DNA of 64,000 nucleotides from JBBCJR01 sp037190805. Its GTDB lineage: Bacteria; Pseudomonadota; Alphaproteobacteria; Sphingomonadales; Sphingomonadaceae. Positions 26,662 through 35,493 of the stretch are shown piece after piece. Every line of letters starts with the position of its first letter. Position 1 is the stretch's first letter. The stretch is taken from NCBI GenBank assembly GCA_037190805.1, contig JBBCJR010000004.1, positions 487,445 through 551,444 of the forward strand. The letters are read 5' to 3'. The position numbers and the translations under genes were made by a program. The notes beneath the pieces were generated by a model. It did no database searches. It saw nothing but the letters and a program-made list of their open reading frames with translations, and was not told the origin of the DNA.

Positions 26662-27915
26662 TTAAATCTCCACATCGAGCCGCAGCACCGTTTCCAGCAT
26701 CACCGCCGTACCCGCCCCCAGTTCGTCGGCCGTGGCATATTCGTCGGGCGTGTGGCTCATGCCCCGCAAGCAGGGGATGAAGATCATTCCCATCGGGCAG
26801 ATCGCGGCCATGAACGCGGCATCGTGGCCTGCGCCACTGGCGATATCGACCGACGGATAGCCAAGGGCGGCAGCGGACGCGCCGATGCAGGATCGAATAC
26901 GCGGATCGCAATGGGCGGGCACGCCGTCGGATAGCACCGTCATCGACGTCCGCCGCACCTGGGCGTTTCCAGCCATCGACAGGCTTTCGCGATCCAGCAG
27001 CCCGGTGAACTCCTCGATCAGCGCGGCATCGGAACTGCGGACGTCGACCACCAGCTTGCAGCGGCCGGGAACGACGTTGGAGCCGCCGGGGTGAAGCGCC
27101 ATGATGCCGACCGTCGCGACGAAATAGCGCTCGTCCCGCGTAGCGAAGGTTTCCGCATGACGCCGGATGGCGACATGGGTGAGCGCGCCCGCGTAGCCCG
27201 CATCCTGGCGCAGGTGCATCGGGGCGGTGCCGGCATGGGCGGCCATCCCCTCGAACATGATCTCGATCCGCCTGATGCCGACGATGCCGCTGACAACACC
27301 AATCGGAATGCCGTCATTTTCCAGCACCGGGCCCTGCTCGATATGCAGTTCGAGGAAGGCGGCCAGATCAGTCCGGGCGGCGCTGGCGACATCATCCGGA
27401 TTACCGCCGACATCGCGAAGCGCCTGTGCCAGCACGCGGCCATCGCCATCGGTCATGGCCAGCATCGCATCGTCGAGCCGCGAGGTCATTCCCCGGCTCC
27501 CGATGCATGACAGGCCAAAGGCGCTCGGCTCCTCGGCCAGAAAGTCGATGACCTCGATCGGGTGACGGGTCTTGTGCCCGCTTTCCGCGATGGCGCGCGC
27601 TACCTCGATCGCGGCGATGACACCGGCGATACCGTCGAACCGCCCGCCGGCAGGCACGGTGTCGCTATGAGACCCCATGGCGATCGCCGGTGCATTGGCC
27701 AGACGGCCTTCAAGCCGGCCGATGAGGTTACCGGCGGCGTCGACGCGCACGCTAAGCCCCGCCTGCTCCATGCGCCGTGTCAGCATGGCGCGCCCCTCGT
27801 CGAACAACGGCGTGAAGGAGCGCCGCGTATACGGGAGCGCCGGATCGGTGATTTCACCAAGGGCGATAAGGTCGTCCCACAGGCGTTCGACATTGATCGT
27901 CGGAGCCGAGGCCAT
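26662..27915 (-). CDS. M20 amidase, N-carbamoyl-amino-acid hydrolase / allantoate amidohydrolase type
   Basis: A 417-residue zinc-dependent M20 enzyme of the hydantoinase/carbamoylase family. Metal ligands are visible: His83 in MGSHSDTVP, Asp94 in GRFDG, Glu128-129 in AEEPSAF, His191 in LELHIEQGP, and a late His in GAGHDAAFM. The GSHSDTVPAGGRFDG block is typical of carbamoyl-L-amino-acid hydrolases. It begins 2 nt after the hydantoinase-type gene, so it should hydrolyse that enzyme's N-carbamoyl product. If the upstream pathway yields hydantoin-5-propionate, the substrate would be N-carbamoylglutamate and the product glutamate, CO2 and ammonia. Allantoate hydrolysis is the alternative, but no ureide-pathway partner is present. 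It is the last gene of the eleven-gene minus-strand series. Confidence 0.85.
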   Translation of the reverse strand: MASAPTINVERLWDDLIALGEITDPALPYTRRSFTPLFDEGRAMLTRRMEQAGLSVRVDAAGNLIGRLEGRLANAPAIAMGSHSDTVPAGGRFDGIAGVIAAIEVARAIAESGHKTRHPIEVIDFLAEEPSAFGLSCIGSRGMTSRLDDAMLAMTDGDGRVLAQALRDVGGNPDDVASAARTDLAAFLELHIEQGPVLENDGIPIGVVSGIVGIRRIEIMFEGMAAHAGTAPMHLRQDAGYAGALTHVAIRRHAETFATRDERYFVATVGIMALHPGGSNVVPGRCKLVVDVRSSDAALIEEFTGLLDRESLSMAGNAQVRRTSMTVLSDGVPAHCDPRIRSCIGASAAALGYPSVDIASGAGHDAAFMAAICPMGMIFIPCLRGMSHTPDEYATADELGAGTAVMLETVLRLDVEI

Positions 27916-27917
27916 GA

Positions 27918-29270
27918 TCAGCGCCCCCGCATCAACGGACGCTGGAAACGACCGCTACCGGGCTCCGCGACGACCTTGCCATCAATGGCAACGGGCTTGC
28001 CGCGCAGAAAGGCGGCATCGATACGATAGGGCAGGTCGAAGCCTTCATAGGGGCTCCACTCGACCACGTTATTGCCCGACTTGGCAGGATCGTATCGATG
28101 GGGCGAAGGGCTCGCCAGCACGATATCGGCGTCACGCCCCACGGCCAATGCGCCCTTCGTCATGCCCAGCCGGAACAGGTGCGCGGGATTATGTGCCAGC
28201 AATCGCGCCGCGTGGCTGAAAGACATTCCGCGCTCCTTCAATCCTTTCAGAAGCAGGGGCAGCATGACCTCCAGCCCCGGCACCCCCGACGAATTCTCGA
28301 ACATGTCCGCCTTGCTCTTGCGATCCAGCGACCAGCTGACATGGTCCGTCGACACGACGGTGATGTTGCCAGCCGCCAGATGACGCCAGAGCGCATCCCG
28401 CTGATCGCGTGGCCGGATCGGCGGGTTGACCTTTGCCAGCCCGCCCAGACGGCGCACGTCGTCCTCGTCCAGCATCAGATAGTGGATGCATGCCTCGATC
28501 GTGGCCTCATGACCGGAGGAGCGATAGGATGCGGCCATCTCATAGCCGCGCGCGATCGAACAATGGACGATGTGCGCCGCACAGCCCGTCGCCGCACCCA
28601 GCTCATAGACCTGAGCCGAGGCGAGCGCCTCCGCCACCGGGGGACGCGCGCGGCCATGACCGGCGGGGCTGGTGTCACCGCTCTGCCGCACCCGCTCCGT
28701 CATGGCGCGGACGACCTCGTCATCCTCGTTATGGACGCCGGCGATCAGCCCGTGCGGAGCAATGGCACTGAAGCAGTCGAACATCATCGACGGCGCGATG
28801 CGGGGGAAGCGGCGCGGGTGCGTGCCGAACGTCGAGAATTTGAACCCCGCCGCCCCTGCCGCGACCAGTGCGTCGATGTGTTCGGTGCCGTCTTCCGGAT
28901 CGATCGTGGCATAGAGACCGAAATCGACGCGCGCCTGCGCCTCGGCCGCTGCGCGCTTGGCCGTCAGTCGCTCGGCTGTGCAGATCAGGTCGCCATCGTC
29001 ATAAGGCATGTCGATGATCGTGGTCACGCCGCCCGCCGCGGCGCTGCGCGTGGACCAGATGAAATCCTCCTGATCCTTCTGGCTACGGCTGTGGACCTGG
29101 GCATCGATCGCGCCGGGGAGGACAAGGACGCCAGCGCCGCCATGCCGGTCGCCGTCGGGTGGCGTGCCGGTGCCGACATGCTGGACGGTGCCTTCGGACA
29201 CCAGGACGTAGCCGTCTTCCAGCACGCGGTCGGGCAGGACGACAGTGCCGACGAAAACCTGATCGGACAT
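27918..29270 (-). CDS. Hydantoinase/allantoinase-type cyclic amidohydrolase with altered metal motif
   Basis: A 450-residue amidohydrolase of the dihydropyrimidinase/allantoinase group. The lysine that would be carboxylated is in GFKFSTFG (Lys144). His180 (AGVHNEDDE), a His in AAHIVHCS and Asp in STDHVSW fit the binuclear site. The first His of the usual HxH is Gln (IDAQVHSRS, Gln58 and His60), an unusual substitution at a metal ligand. A GAGGTG ribosome-binding site precedes the ATG. Between the MFS carrier and the M20 carbamoylase, it is predicted to open a hydantoin ring. Given the neighbouring urocanase-like and DUF917 genes, hydantoin-5-propionate is the favoured but unproven substrate. 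Confidence 0.82.
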   Translation of the reverse strand: MSDQVFVGTVVLPDRVLEDGYVLVSEGTVQHVGTGTPPDGDRHGGAGVLVLPGAIDAQVHSRSQKDQEDFIWSTRSAAAGGVTTIIDMPYDDGDLICTAERLTAKRAAAEAQARVDFGLYATIDPEDGTEHIDALVAAGAAGFKFSTFGTHPRRFPRIAPSMMFDCFSAIAPHGLIAGVHNEDDEVVRAMTERVRQSGDTSPAGHGRARPPVAEALASAQVYELGAATGCAAHIVHCSIARGYEMAASYRSSGHEATIEACIHYLMLDEDDVRRLGGLAKVNPPIRPRDQRDALWRHLAAGNITVVSTDHVSWSLDRKSKADMFENSSGVPGLEVMLPLLLKGLKERGMSFSHAARLLAHNPAHLFRLGMTKGALAVGRDADIVLASPSPHRYDPAKSGNNVVEWSPYEGFDLPYRIDAAFLRGKPVAIDGKVVAEPGSGRFQRPLMRGR

Positions 29271-29422
29271 GCGGGAGCACCTCTTCTTTTTGGCCGTCTC
29301 GATGGAGACCGGCGAGAATGTGCATAGGGATATCAGCGTGTCCGGCGGCTTCGTTAAAAGCCAATCCCGTCCTGACGCATAAGCAAATTCAATCCACGCG
29401 CCGCCTTCGCCCCTGGCTCAGT

Positions 29423-30724
29423 TCACTCCGGGCCGGACGCGGAGCGCGGCAGCGTCGTGATGGCGGCCAGGGCAGCCAAAGCTGCAGCGGCGACGTAGAG
29501 GGACGGACCCTGGGCGCCAAAGCCATTGGCCGACAACCACGTCACAATGGCCGGCGCGAAGCCGGCGAAGATCGTGATCGCGAGATTATAGGAAATCGAC
29601 ACGCCGGTGGACCGGATGTGGGTTGGGAACAGCCCGGCCAGCGCGGCGGGCATCCCGCCCGCATAAAGGCCGAACAACGCGCAGAAGCAGACATTGCACA
29701 GCAGCAGGACCGGGAACGAGTGAAACAGCTGGATCGCCCCCATCAAGGTCGGCGTGCCGACCAGCAGCGCCGCTGCCGCCAGGAGCAGTACGCGTCGTCC
29801 GCCGAACCTGTCGATGATGGCCCCGGAGACGAAGCACATCGCGGCAAGCACGACATTGCCCAGCAGGGCGGCGGTGAACGCCTCGGACGAGGAAAAACCC
29901 ATTACCGTCTGCAAATGCACCGGCATGTAGATGACGAGCGCATAGGCCCCCACCCCCGACAGCACCGACAGGCCGAAGCCGCGCGCGATATTCGCACGAT
30001 AGGCCTTCAGCGCGGGTAGGATCGGCGCGCGCTGCGGCCGCGCGGCCTGATCCGCGAGATATTCCGGCGTGTCCGCCAGGGTCGCGCGCAGCCACAGCCC
30101 GACCGGGACGATCAGCAGGCCGAACAGGAAGGGGACACGCCATCCCCACGCCGCGATCTCCTCCTCCGACAGACAGAAGCGAATGACGAGCGCCACCACC
30201 GCGCCCAGGATGTTGGATATCGCCATGCTGGCCTGCAGCCAGGCGGCGTAGCGGCCCTTGCGGCCGGGCGGGGCATATTCCACCAGAAAGGCGGTGGCGC
30301 CGCCGATCTCGCCCCCCGCCGACAAGCCCTGAAGCAGCCGTCCGGCCAGGATCAACCCCGCCGCCCATGCGCCGATCTGGTCATGCGTGGGGGCCAGGCC
30401 GATCACCAGCGTGCCCAGCGCCATGAGGCCGAACGTCAGCGTCAGCGCCGCCTTCCGCCCGACATAATCGCCATAATAGCCAAGCAGCACAGCACCCAGC
30501 GGGCGCGCGATGAAGCCGACACCGAAGGCGAGGAACGCCTTGATCAGCCCGGCCACCTCCCCGTCGCCAGCGAAGAACGCCGACGCGATATAGGGCGCGA
30601 ACAGGATGAAGATCGCGAAATCATACCATTCGAAAATATTGCCGATGGCGGCGGCGGCGATTGCCTTGCGCCCGGTGACACGGGGCTGGCTTCCGGGGGC
30701 CGGCGTGATCGAAGGCCGGGTCAT
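29423..30724 (-). CDS. MFS transporter, metabolite:H+ symporter (MHS) type
   Basis: A 433-residue twelve-helix carrier. The N-terminal GNIFEWYDFAIF, the loop RPLGAVLLGYYGDYVGRKAAL and GRLLQGLSAGGEIGGATAFL are the signatures of the MHS branch (ProP, ShiA, KgtP-like), which imports organic acids, betaines and zwitterions with protons. It overlaps the urocanase-like gene as ATGA and precedes the hydantoinase. I infer that it imports the product of the periplasmic lyase or the starting compound. Zwitterionic betaines such as histidine betaines would suit the family, but specificity cannot be read from the sequence. Confidence 0.88.
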   Translation of the reverse strand: MTRPSITPAPGSQPRVTGRKAIAAAAIGNIFEWYDFAIFILFAPYIASAFFAGDGEVAGLIKAFLAFGVGFIARPLGAVLLGYYGDYVGRKAALTLTFGLMALGTLVIGLAPTHDQIGAWAAGLILAGRLLQGLSAGGEIGGATAFLVEYAPPGRKGRYAAWLQASMAISNILGAVVALVIRFCLSEEEIAAWGWRVPFLFGLLIVPVGLWLRATLADTPEYLADQAARPQRAPILPALKAYRANIARGFGLSVLSGVGAYALVIYMPVHLQTVMGFSSSEAFTAALLGNVVLAAMCFVSGAIIDRFGGRRVLLLAAAALLVGTPTLMGAIQLFHSFPVLLLCNVCFCALFGLYAGGMPAALAGLFPTHIRSTGVSISYNLAITIFAGFAPAIVTWLSANGFGAQGPSLYVAAAALAALAAITTLPRSASGPE

Positions 30725-32373
30725 TGCGCGTCAGTGCCGATCTGGAAGTGGCGCAGATGCTTCCTCCGCGCCTCGTCCAGCGCGTCCGGATAACCCGCGT
30801 CGGCATAGCGCATCACACCGAGGCTGGTGTCGTTGGTGAGGGCCAGCTGGATACGCTCGGCGGCGGCGGCCGTGCCATCGGCGATCACGGTCACGCCGGC
30901 GCTGGTCATGAACCCGGCATAGCCGCCGCCACCCGAATGGATCGCGACCAGATCGGCCTGCGATGACGCCATCGCCAGCGCATTGATCAACGGCCAGTCG
31001 GTGATCGCGTCCGAGCCGTCCCGCATATTTTCGGTCATGATCTTCGGATGTGTCATCGCGCCCGCATCAAGATGATCGCGGGTAAAGGCGATCGGGCCAT
31101 CCAGCACGCCTTCGGCAACCATGCGATTGACGGCAAGCGCCAGTTCCGTGCGCTCCCCATGGCCCAGCCAGGCGATCCGGGCCGGCAACCCTTCGACGGG
31201 GACGTGGTTGCGTGCCAGGCGGATCCAGTTGGTGACGACGCCGTTATCCGCGAACGCCTCCAGCACATGATCGTCGATGCGGGCGATATCGCGCCGGGAA
31301 TTGGCGAGAGAGATCCAGCGGAACGGCCCGATCGCACGGCAGAACAGCGGACGCAGGAAGGCCTCGGTGAACACCGGGATGTCATAGGCATCCTCCACGC
31401 CGCCTTCATGGGCCTGGCTACGAATGAGATTGCCATTGTCGAAGACGATCGCCCCGGCACGCTGGAAACCCAGCATCGCGCCGACATGGCGAGCGATACT
31501 GGCGCGGCCCTCGGCGATCAGCCGTGCCGGCTCTGAACGCATCGCCAACGCCTCGGCCACGGTGAAACCCGACGGCACATAGCCATAGACCAGATCATGA
31601 GCCGACGTCTGGTCCGTCACGACGTCGGGCACGACACCACGGCAGAACAGTTCCGGGTAGATATCGGCGGCATTGCCGCACAGGCCGATCGACAACGCCC
31701 GGCGCTGCTTCACCGATTCCGCGACCAGCGCCAGCGCCGTATCCAGATTCTGCGCGACCACATCCAAGAGCCCGGTGGCGTGCCGCCGCGCGATCCGTGC
31801 CTCGTCCACCTCGACGCACAGGATGACCGCACCGGCCAGCCGACCGGCAAGGGGCTGCGCCCCGCCCATGCCACCAAGGCCGGCGGTGAGGACGAAGCGG
31901 CCCGCGAGGCTGCCGCCGAAATGCCGCTCCGCGATCCGGGCGAGAATCTCGTAGGTGCCCTGAATGACACCCTGCGATCCGATATATTGCCAGTCACCGG
32001 CGGTCAGCCCGCCCCAGCAGATCAGCCCGCGCTGCTCCAGATCATAGAACTGCTCGGGCGTGGCCCAGCGTCCGACGATGTTGCAGTTCGCCATGATGAC
32101 GATCGGCGCGCGCTCATGCGTCTTCAGCACGCCGATCGGCTTTCCGGACTGAACGACCAGCGTTTCGTCGTCGGCGATCGTCTTCAGCGTATCGACAATG
32201 ACGTCGTGGGATTCCCAGTTTCGCGCCGCCTTGCCGAGTGCGGCATAGACGACAAGGTCATCCGGCGCCTCACCCACCGCAAGAACATTTTCCAGAAGAC
32301 GCAGCAGCCCCTCCTGCCGCCAGCCGCGACATCTTAGGGTCGTCCCCGAGGGGAGCGGGAAAGAACGGGCCAT
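30721..32373 (-). CDS. Urocanate hydratase homologue, likely altered substrate
   Basis: A 550-residue member of the urocanase family. NAD-binding and core segments are retained: GDWQYIGSQGVIQGTYEI near residue 132, VLTAGLGGMGGAQP near 162, and VTDQTSAHDLVYGYVP. However, the canonical RICW(L/V)G motif with the active-site Cys (Cys410 of classical HutU) reads RIAWLGHG, with Ala near residue 401, and the HHGGG motif reads IHSGGGG. These changes argue against ordinary urocanate hydratase. Thiourocanate and S-methyl-thiourocanate hydratases are known relatives, and the adjacent DUF917 gene supports such a role. No hutI, hutG or hutF is nearby. The ATG at 32373 is preferred to a TTG at 32385. The reaction would be cytoplasmic hydration of the ring to a hydantoin-like product. 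Confidence 0.85.
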   Translation of the reverse strand: MARSFPLPSGTTLRCRGWRQEGLLRLLENVLAVGEAPDDLVVYAALGKAARNWESHDVIVDTLKTIADDETLVVQSGKPIGVLKTHERAPIVIMANCNIVGRWATPEQFYDLEQRGLICWGGLTAGDWQYIGSQGVIQGTYEILARIAERHFGGSLAGRFVLTAGLGGMGGAQPLAGRLAGAVILCVEVDEARIARRHATGLLDVVAQNLDTALALVAESVKQRRALSIGLCGNAADIYPELFCRGVVPDVVTDQTSAHDLVYGYVPSGFTVAEALAMRSEPARLIAEGRASIARHVGAMLGFQRAGAIVFDNGNLIRSQAHEGGVEDAYDIPVFTEAFLRPLFCRAIGPFRWISLANSRRDIARIDDHVLEAFADNGVVTNWIRLARNHVPVEGLPARIAWLGHGERTELALAVNRMVAEGVLDGPIAFTRDHLDAGAMTHPKIMTENMRDGSDAITDWPLINALAMASSQADLVAIHSGGGGYAGFMTSAGVTVIADGTAAAAERIQLALTNDTSLGVMRYADAGYPDALDEARRKHLRHFQIGTDAQ

Positions 32374-32381
32374 GATGTCTC

Positions 32382-33470
32382 TCAACCCAGGGCGTAGGCG
32401 GCGATGTCGATGTTCATCGCGCGTTCGACGGCGGGATAGACGCTGGGATCGCGCACGGAGGAGCTGAGGGGAATGTTCGTTTTGGGAACATGAAGCACCA
32501 GGAGCTCCATTCCTTCCTCGACATGCCCCACGCTCACCGGCCCGCCGTCTGAATCAAGGGTCGTGATGACGTCGGGATAGGTCGACAGACGTTGGCCGTC
32601 CGGACCATCCAGCGCCATATATTCGTTCATCACGTGCAGGGTGCTCGCGCCGTTGCCGCCGTCGACGGTGATCGTGCCGACGTCGAAGGCTTCGGACGTA
32701 TAGATCACCCGCTTCGCGATCACCCGGCCCCGGACCACGATCGTGCCGGTCGTCGCCGCGCAGATCGCATCGACCACGGCAGCGCCCCCGGCGGGCGTTG
32801 CGTTCAGGATCGCCTCGCCAAGCGCCAGCGCGCGCGAGATGCCGCCGAGGGCCGCATGCTGCTCGACATAGGAGGCCGGCAAGGGATTGCGGCAGCTGGC
32901 GATGAACCCGCCGGCCATGTGCGACGCGGTGCGTAAAATGGGGGACACCTTGGCGGTGGCGCCGCGGGTCACGACCTCGATGTAGGCGCTCGAGGCTCGA
33001 TGCCCGCCCGCCGCGGTCTGGATCATCGGCTGATCGCTGCCGGCCATGCCGATCGATCCCATGTCCCCGGTCGGGTGAGCGCGGATATCGCCCACCGCAT
33101 CGACGACGACGAGGCCCAGTCGCGCCGCAGGAAGCCAGCCGTTCAGCGTGCTGGACATGCCGTTCTGACCGATGATCAATCCCATGAGAGGCTGGCCCAG
33201 CGCCTCCTGAAGCAGGGCGACGGCGCGGACATAATCCTCGCCGCGCATTTCCCATTGCGTCGTTCCGGCGGGCGCGCCGATCGCAGCGGCCGTCGCGATC
33301 CAGTCATCGGGTTCCAGTTCGTCGATCGAAACGAGTTCGGGCCGCCCCGCTTCCGTCGCTTCGCGACCCAACATCCTGCCATGATCGGCCCAGCCACCCC
33401 CGCCGCACGCGAAGATCGAGCCACCAAGCACGGCCGCCTCGACATCGCCCCTCTCCAAGAAGCGCCTCAA
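32382..33470 (-). CDS. DUF917 / S-methyl-thiohydantoin desulfurase family protein
   Basis: A 362-residue protein of the former DUF917 family, now named after S-methyl-thiohydantoin desulfurase as I recall it. Landmarks are the N-terminal GGSIFACGGGGWADHGR, VVDAVGDIRAHPTGDMGSIGMAG near residue 125, and the C-terminal strand-rich HVEEGMELLVLHVPKTNIPL. It starts with TTG, supported by AGGAG 7 nt upstream. It sits directly before the urocanase homologue (9 nt) and after the exported lyase. In characterised thiohistidine breakdown, a desulfurase turns a thiohydantoin or methylthio-hydantoin into a hydantoin. I infer the same role here, but the family is broad and includes uncharacterised members near hydantoinases. 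Confidence 0.75.
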   Translation of the reverse strand: MRRFLERGDVEAAVLGGSIFACGGGGWADHGRMLGREATEAGRPELVSIDELEPDDWIATAAAIGAPAGTTQWEMRGEDYVRAVALLQEALGQPLMGLIIGQNGMSSTLNGWLPAARLGLVVVDAVGDIRAHPTGDMGSIGMAGSDQPMIQTAAGGHRASSAYIEVVTRGATAKVSPILRTASHMAGGFIASCRNPLPASYVEQHAALGGISRALALGEAILNATPAGGAAVVDAICAATTGTIVVRGRVIAKRVIYTSEAFDVGTITVDGGNGASTLHVMNEYMALDGPDGQRLSTYPDVITTLDSDGGPVSVGHVEEGMELLVLHVPKTNIPLSSSVRDPSVYPAVERAMNIDIAAYALG

Positions 33471-33577
33471 CTCAATGCTCCTGATATTGGTTATTCAGCA
33501 ACGCTATCAGTCGTCAGGGGACGGGAGAATTACGGTTCAGCGGCGAGAGGATCATAAGCAAATCCGCATCGCACTCC

Positions 33578-35428
33578 CTATCGCACACGGGTGACGGCCT
33601 CGCCCGCCGGCACCGCCACCGCGTCGAAAAAGCGTGCGGCAGGGGTGGTCCGCATGAAGTGCGCGATGGTCGCGCCATTGGGCGTTTGCGGAATCCCGCC
33701 CGCCCGGTCGCCGCCCAGCGGGACGACCTTGCGAAACCCCGTCCAGGCCTGCTCGCTCGCGCTTCCGAAACGCCGCGCAGGATCCTGAGTGCGCCGGACA
33801 TCGATCCAGCGCGCCGCGATATTGAGATCGAAACCCAGCAGATCGAGCGTCAGGTCGACGATCTGGCGGGCACGGCTGGCCTTCAGCCGGGTTTGAGCCT
33901 GCAGTTCCTCGACGCCATTGACGCCTGCATTGCCCTCGGCGGCGATCGGTACGGCGAGGCTCTGGATTTCCTGCCATATGTCGATCGGCGCATAGCCGCC
34001 GGACCCATATCTGACCCCGGCGGGCAGCACCGTGGCCGCATCGACGCCCGTGAAGAACGGGCTGCCGAAGCGTTGCATGCGATGCAGCACGGCCACGTTC
34101 ATATTGGCGAGCGCGATGCTGAACCCCTCGATATCATTGGCGAGCGGAAACGGGTCCCAGTTCGCGTTCGAGAGGATATAGCCGGATTTGCCGCCGCTGC
34201 GCGGGCCGGGCTTCACATAATAGCGCAGCAGTTGCGGCGTCGACAGTTCCCAGCTGTCCGACGGCGTCGCGCCCAGCTTGATCGTGGGATTGTGGTCCGA
34301 CGTGTTCATCTGGAACAGGACGGAATCGCGCAGCGCCGACCACGCCTTCCACGCCGACGCCTGACGGATGGACGATGCCCTCAGACTCTCCGCATCCTGA
34401 ATGATGCGATGAGGATCGGCCTCGAACAGATAGCTGCCTTTCAGCATCGCCAGGATCTTGCCGGCATGCCAGTTCAGCCATTTGTCGGGCCGGTCCGCCT
34501 GCACCGGCGCGGCCAAGGGCGTCACCGACGAATTCATGCCGTTCAGATCCATGGCATAGATCAGGTCGGCCCATTCCAACGCCCATTTGGCATCGTGCAC
34601 CAGGAGCGCCGCCTGCGCCGCCGCATAGGCATTGGCGCTGGTCAACATGTTGGCGTCGGCGCCGAACGGCTCCAGGGGCTTCAGTCCGGCCTTCGCCAGC
34701 GCGGCCGCAGCCGGCATGCGCTCGCCCTGAAGATAGACCTCGCCTTGGCCGATCATCGCCGCCCCGACATTGGCGAGCGCTGTCAGATCCCCCTCGCCCA
34801 CCGTGCCGCGCGCGTTCACCACCGGCGTGATCCGATGATTGATGAAATCCACCAGCAGGGCGGCCAGCGCGGGGCTTGGCGCATTATGCGTCATTGCATT
34901 GGCGCGCACCGCCATCATGGCGCGCACAATCTCTTCGTCGGTGATTTCCGGACCATAGCCGGCATTCGCACCGCTCAAGAAGGCGCTCATCTGCTGCCGG
35001 GCGATGACCGGTCGGTTCTCGGCGCTCTCGGGATCGCCAGCGAAAATCACGGTTTCGCGATTGCCGCCGGTGCCGCGGTTGAACCAGTAAATGGAAATAC
35101 CCTGCGTCGCGCCGTCCAGAAGCAAGCCATAGGCATCCGCCATCCGCTGTCTGGCTTCCGGAGCCACCGCGACCTTCGCGCCGTTCCGGGCGATGTCGAT
35201 CAGCTGCTCGATGGTCAGATCATGCCCGGTCAGAACGACCGTTCGATCCGCCATCGTCGCCGTGATCGCCTGATAGGGTGCCGCCCGCTGCGACGCGACC
35301 TGAGCCTGGGCGGCCGGCGACAGCGCCAGTATCGCCGCTCCGCCAAGAATCAGAAAGCAGCGCCTCCAGCTCGCAAGCGCAGTCGCACCCGACCGTCCCG
35401 ACCCTGTCGACCGCCGTTGGCAAGTCAC
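33578..35428 (-). CDS. Exported aromatic-amino-acid-lyase homologue lacking the MIO tripeptide
   Basis: A protein of about 616 residues of the HAL/PAL fold. The fold shows in HDLTIEQLIDIARNGAKVAV, IYWFNRGTGGNRE (counterpart of YGVNTGFG) and the long helical bundle. Where lyases carry Ala-Ser-Gly that forms the MIO cofactor, it reads GTVGEGDLTALANV (Gly-Glu-Gly near residue 212), so normal ammonia-lyase chemistry is unlikely. A signal peptide is evident near residues 20-45 (RRCFLILGGAAILAL then PAAQAQ), which is unusual for this cytoplasmic family. Ergothionase is a HAL relative that eliminates trimethylamine from a histidine betaine, and this could be a periplasmic analogue. The start is uncertain: GTG at 35440, 35434 and 35428 crowd around GGGAGGT, and 35428 has the best spacing. 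Confidence 0.8.
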   Translation of the reverse strand: MTCQRRSTGSGRSGATALASWRRCFLILGGAAILALSPAAQAQVASQRAAPYQAITATMADRTVVLTGHDLTIEQLIDIARNGAKVAVAPEARQRMADAYGLLLDGATQGISIYWFNRGTGGNRETVIFAGDPESAENRPVIARQQMSAFLSGANAGYGPEITDEEIVRAMMAVRANAMTHNAPSPALAALLVDFINHRITPVVNARGTVGEGDLTALANVGAAMIGQGEVYLQGERMPAAAALAKAGLKPLEPFGADANMLTSANAYAAAQAALLVHDAKWALEWADLIYAMDLNGMNSSVTPLAAPVQADRPDKWLNWHAGKILAMLKGSYLFEADPHRIIQDAESLRASSIRQASAWKAWSALRDSVLFQMNTSDHNPTIKLGATPSDSWELSTPQLLRYYVKPGPRSGGKSGYILSNANWDPFPLANDIEGFSIALANMNVAVLHRMQRFGSPFFTGVDAATVLPAGVRYGSGGYAPIDIWQEIQSLAVPIAAEGNAGVNGVEELQAQTRLKASRARQIVDLTLDLLGFDLNIAARWIDVRRTQDPARRFGSASEQAWTGFRKVVPLGGDRAGGIPQTPNGATIAHFMRTTPAARFFDAVAVPAGEAVTRVR

Positions 35429-35493
35429 GCTCACAATCACCTCCCTGCGGCGCTCATTGGATCGTCTGCGGCAAACCGTGCTCTGCGCGAAGC

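Noticed and set aside
26662..29270. Allantoin degradation pair (allantoinase plus allantoate amidohydrolase)
   Set aside because: The families fit, but there are no other ureide or purine genes, while the urocanase-like and DUF917 neighbours suit a hydantoin route better. It remains a possible alternative.
30721..32373. Calling this gene hutU for ordinary histidine degradation
   Set aside because: The active-site Cys motif is changed, and hutI, hutG, hutF and a MIO-type hutH are absent from the locus.
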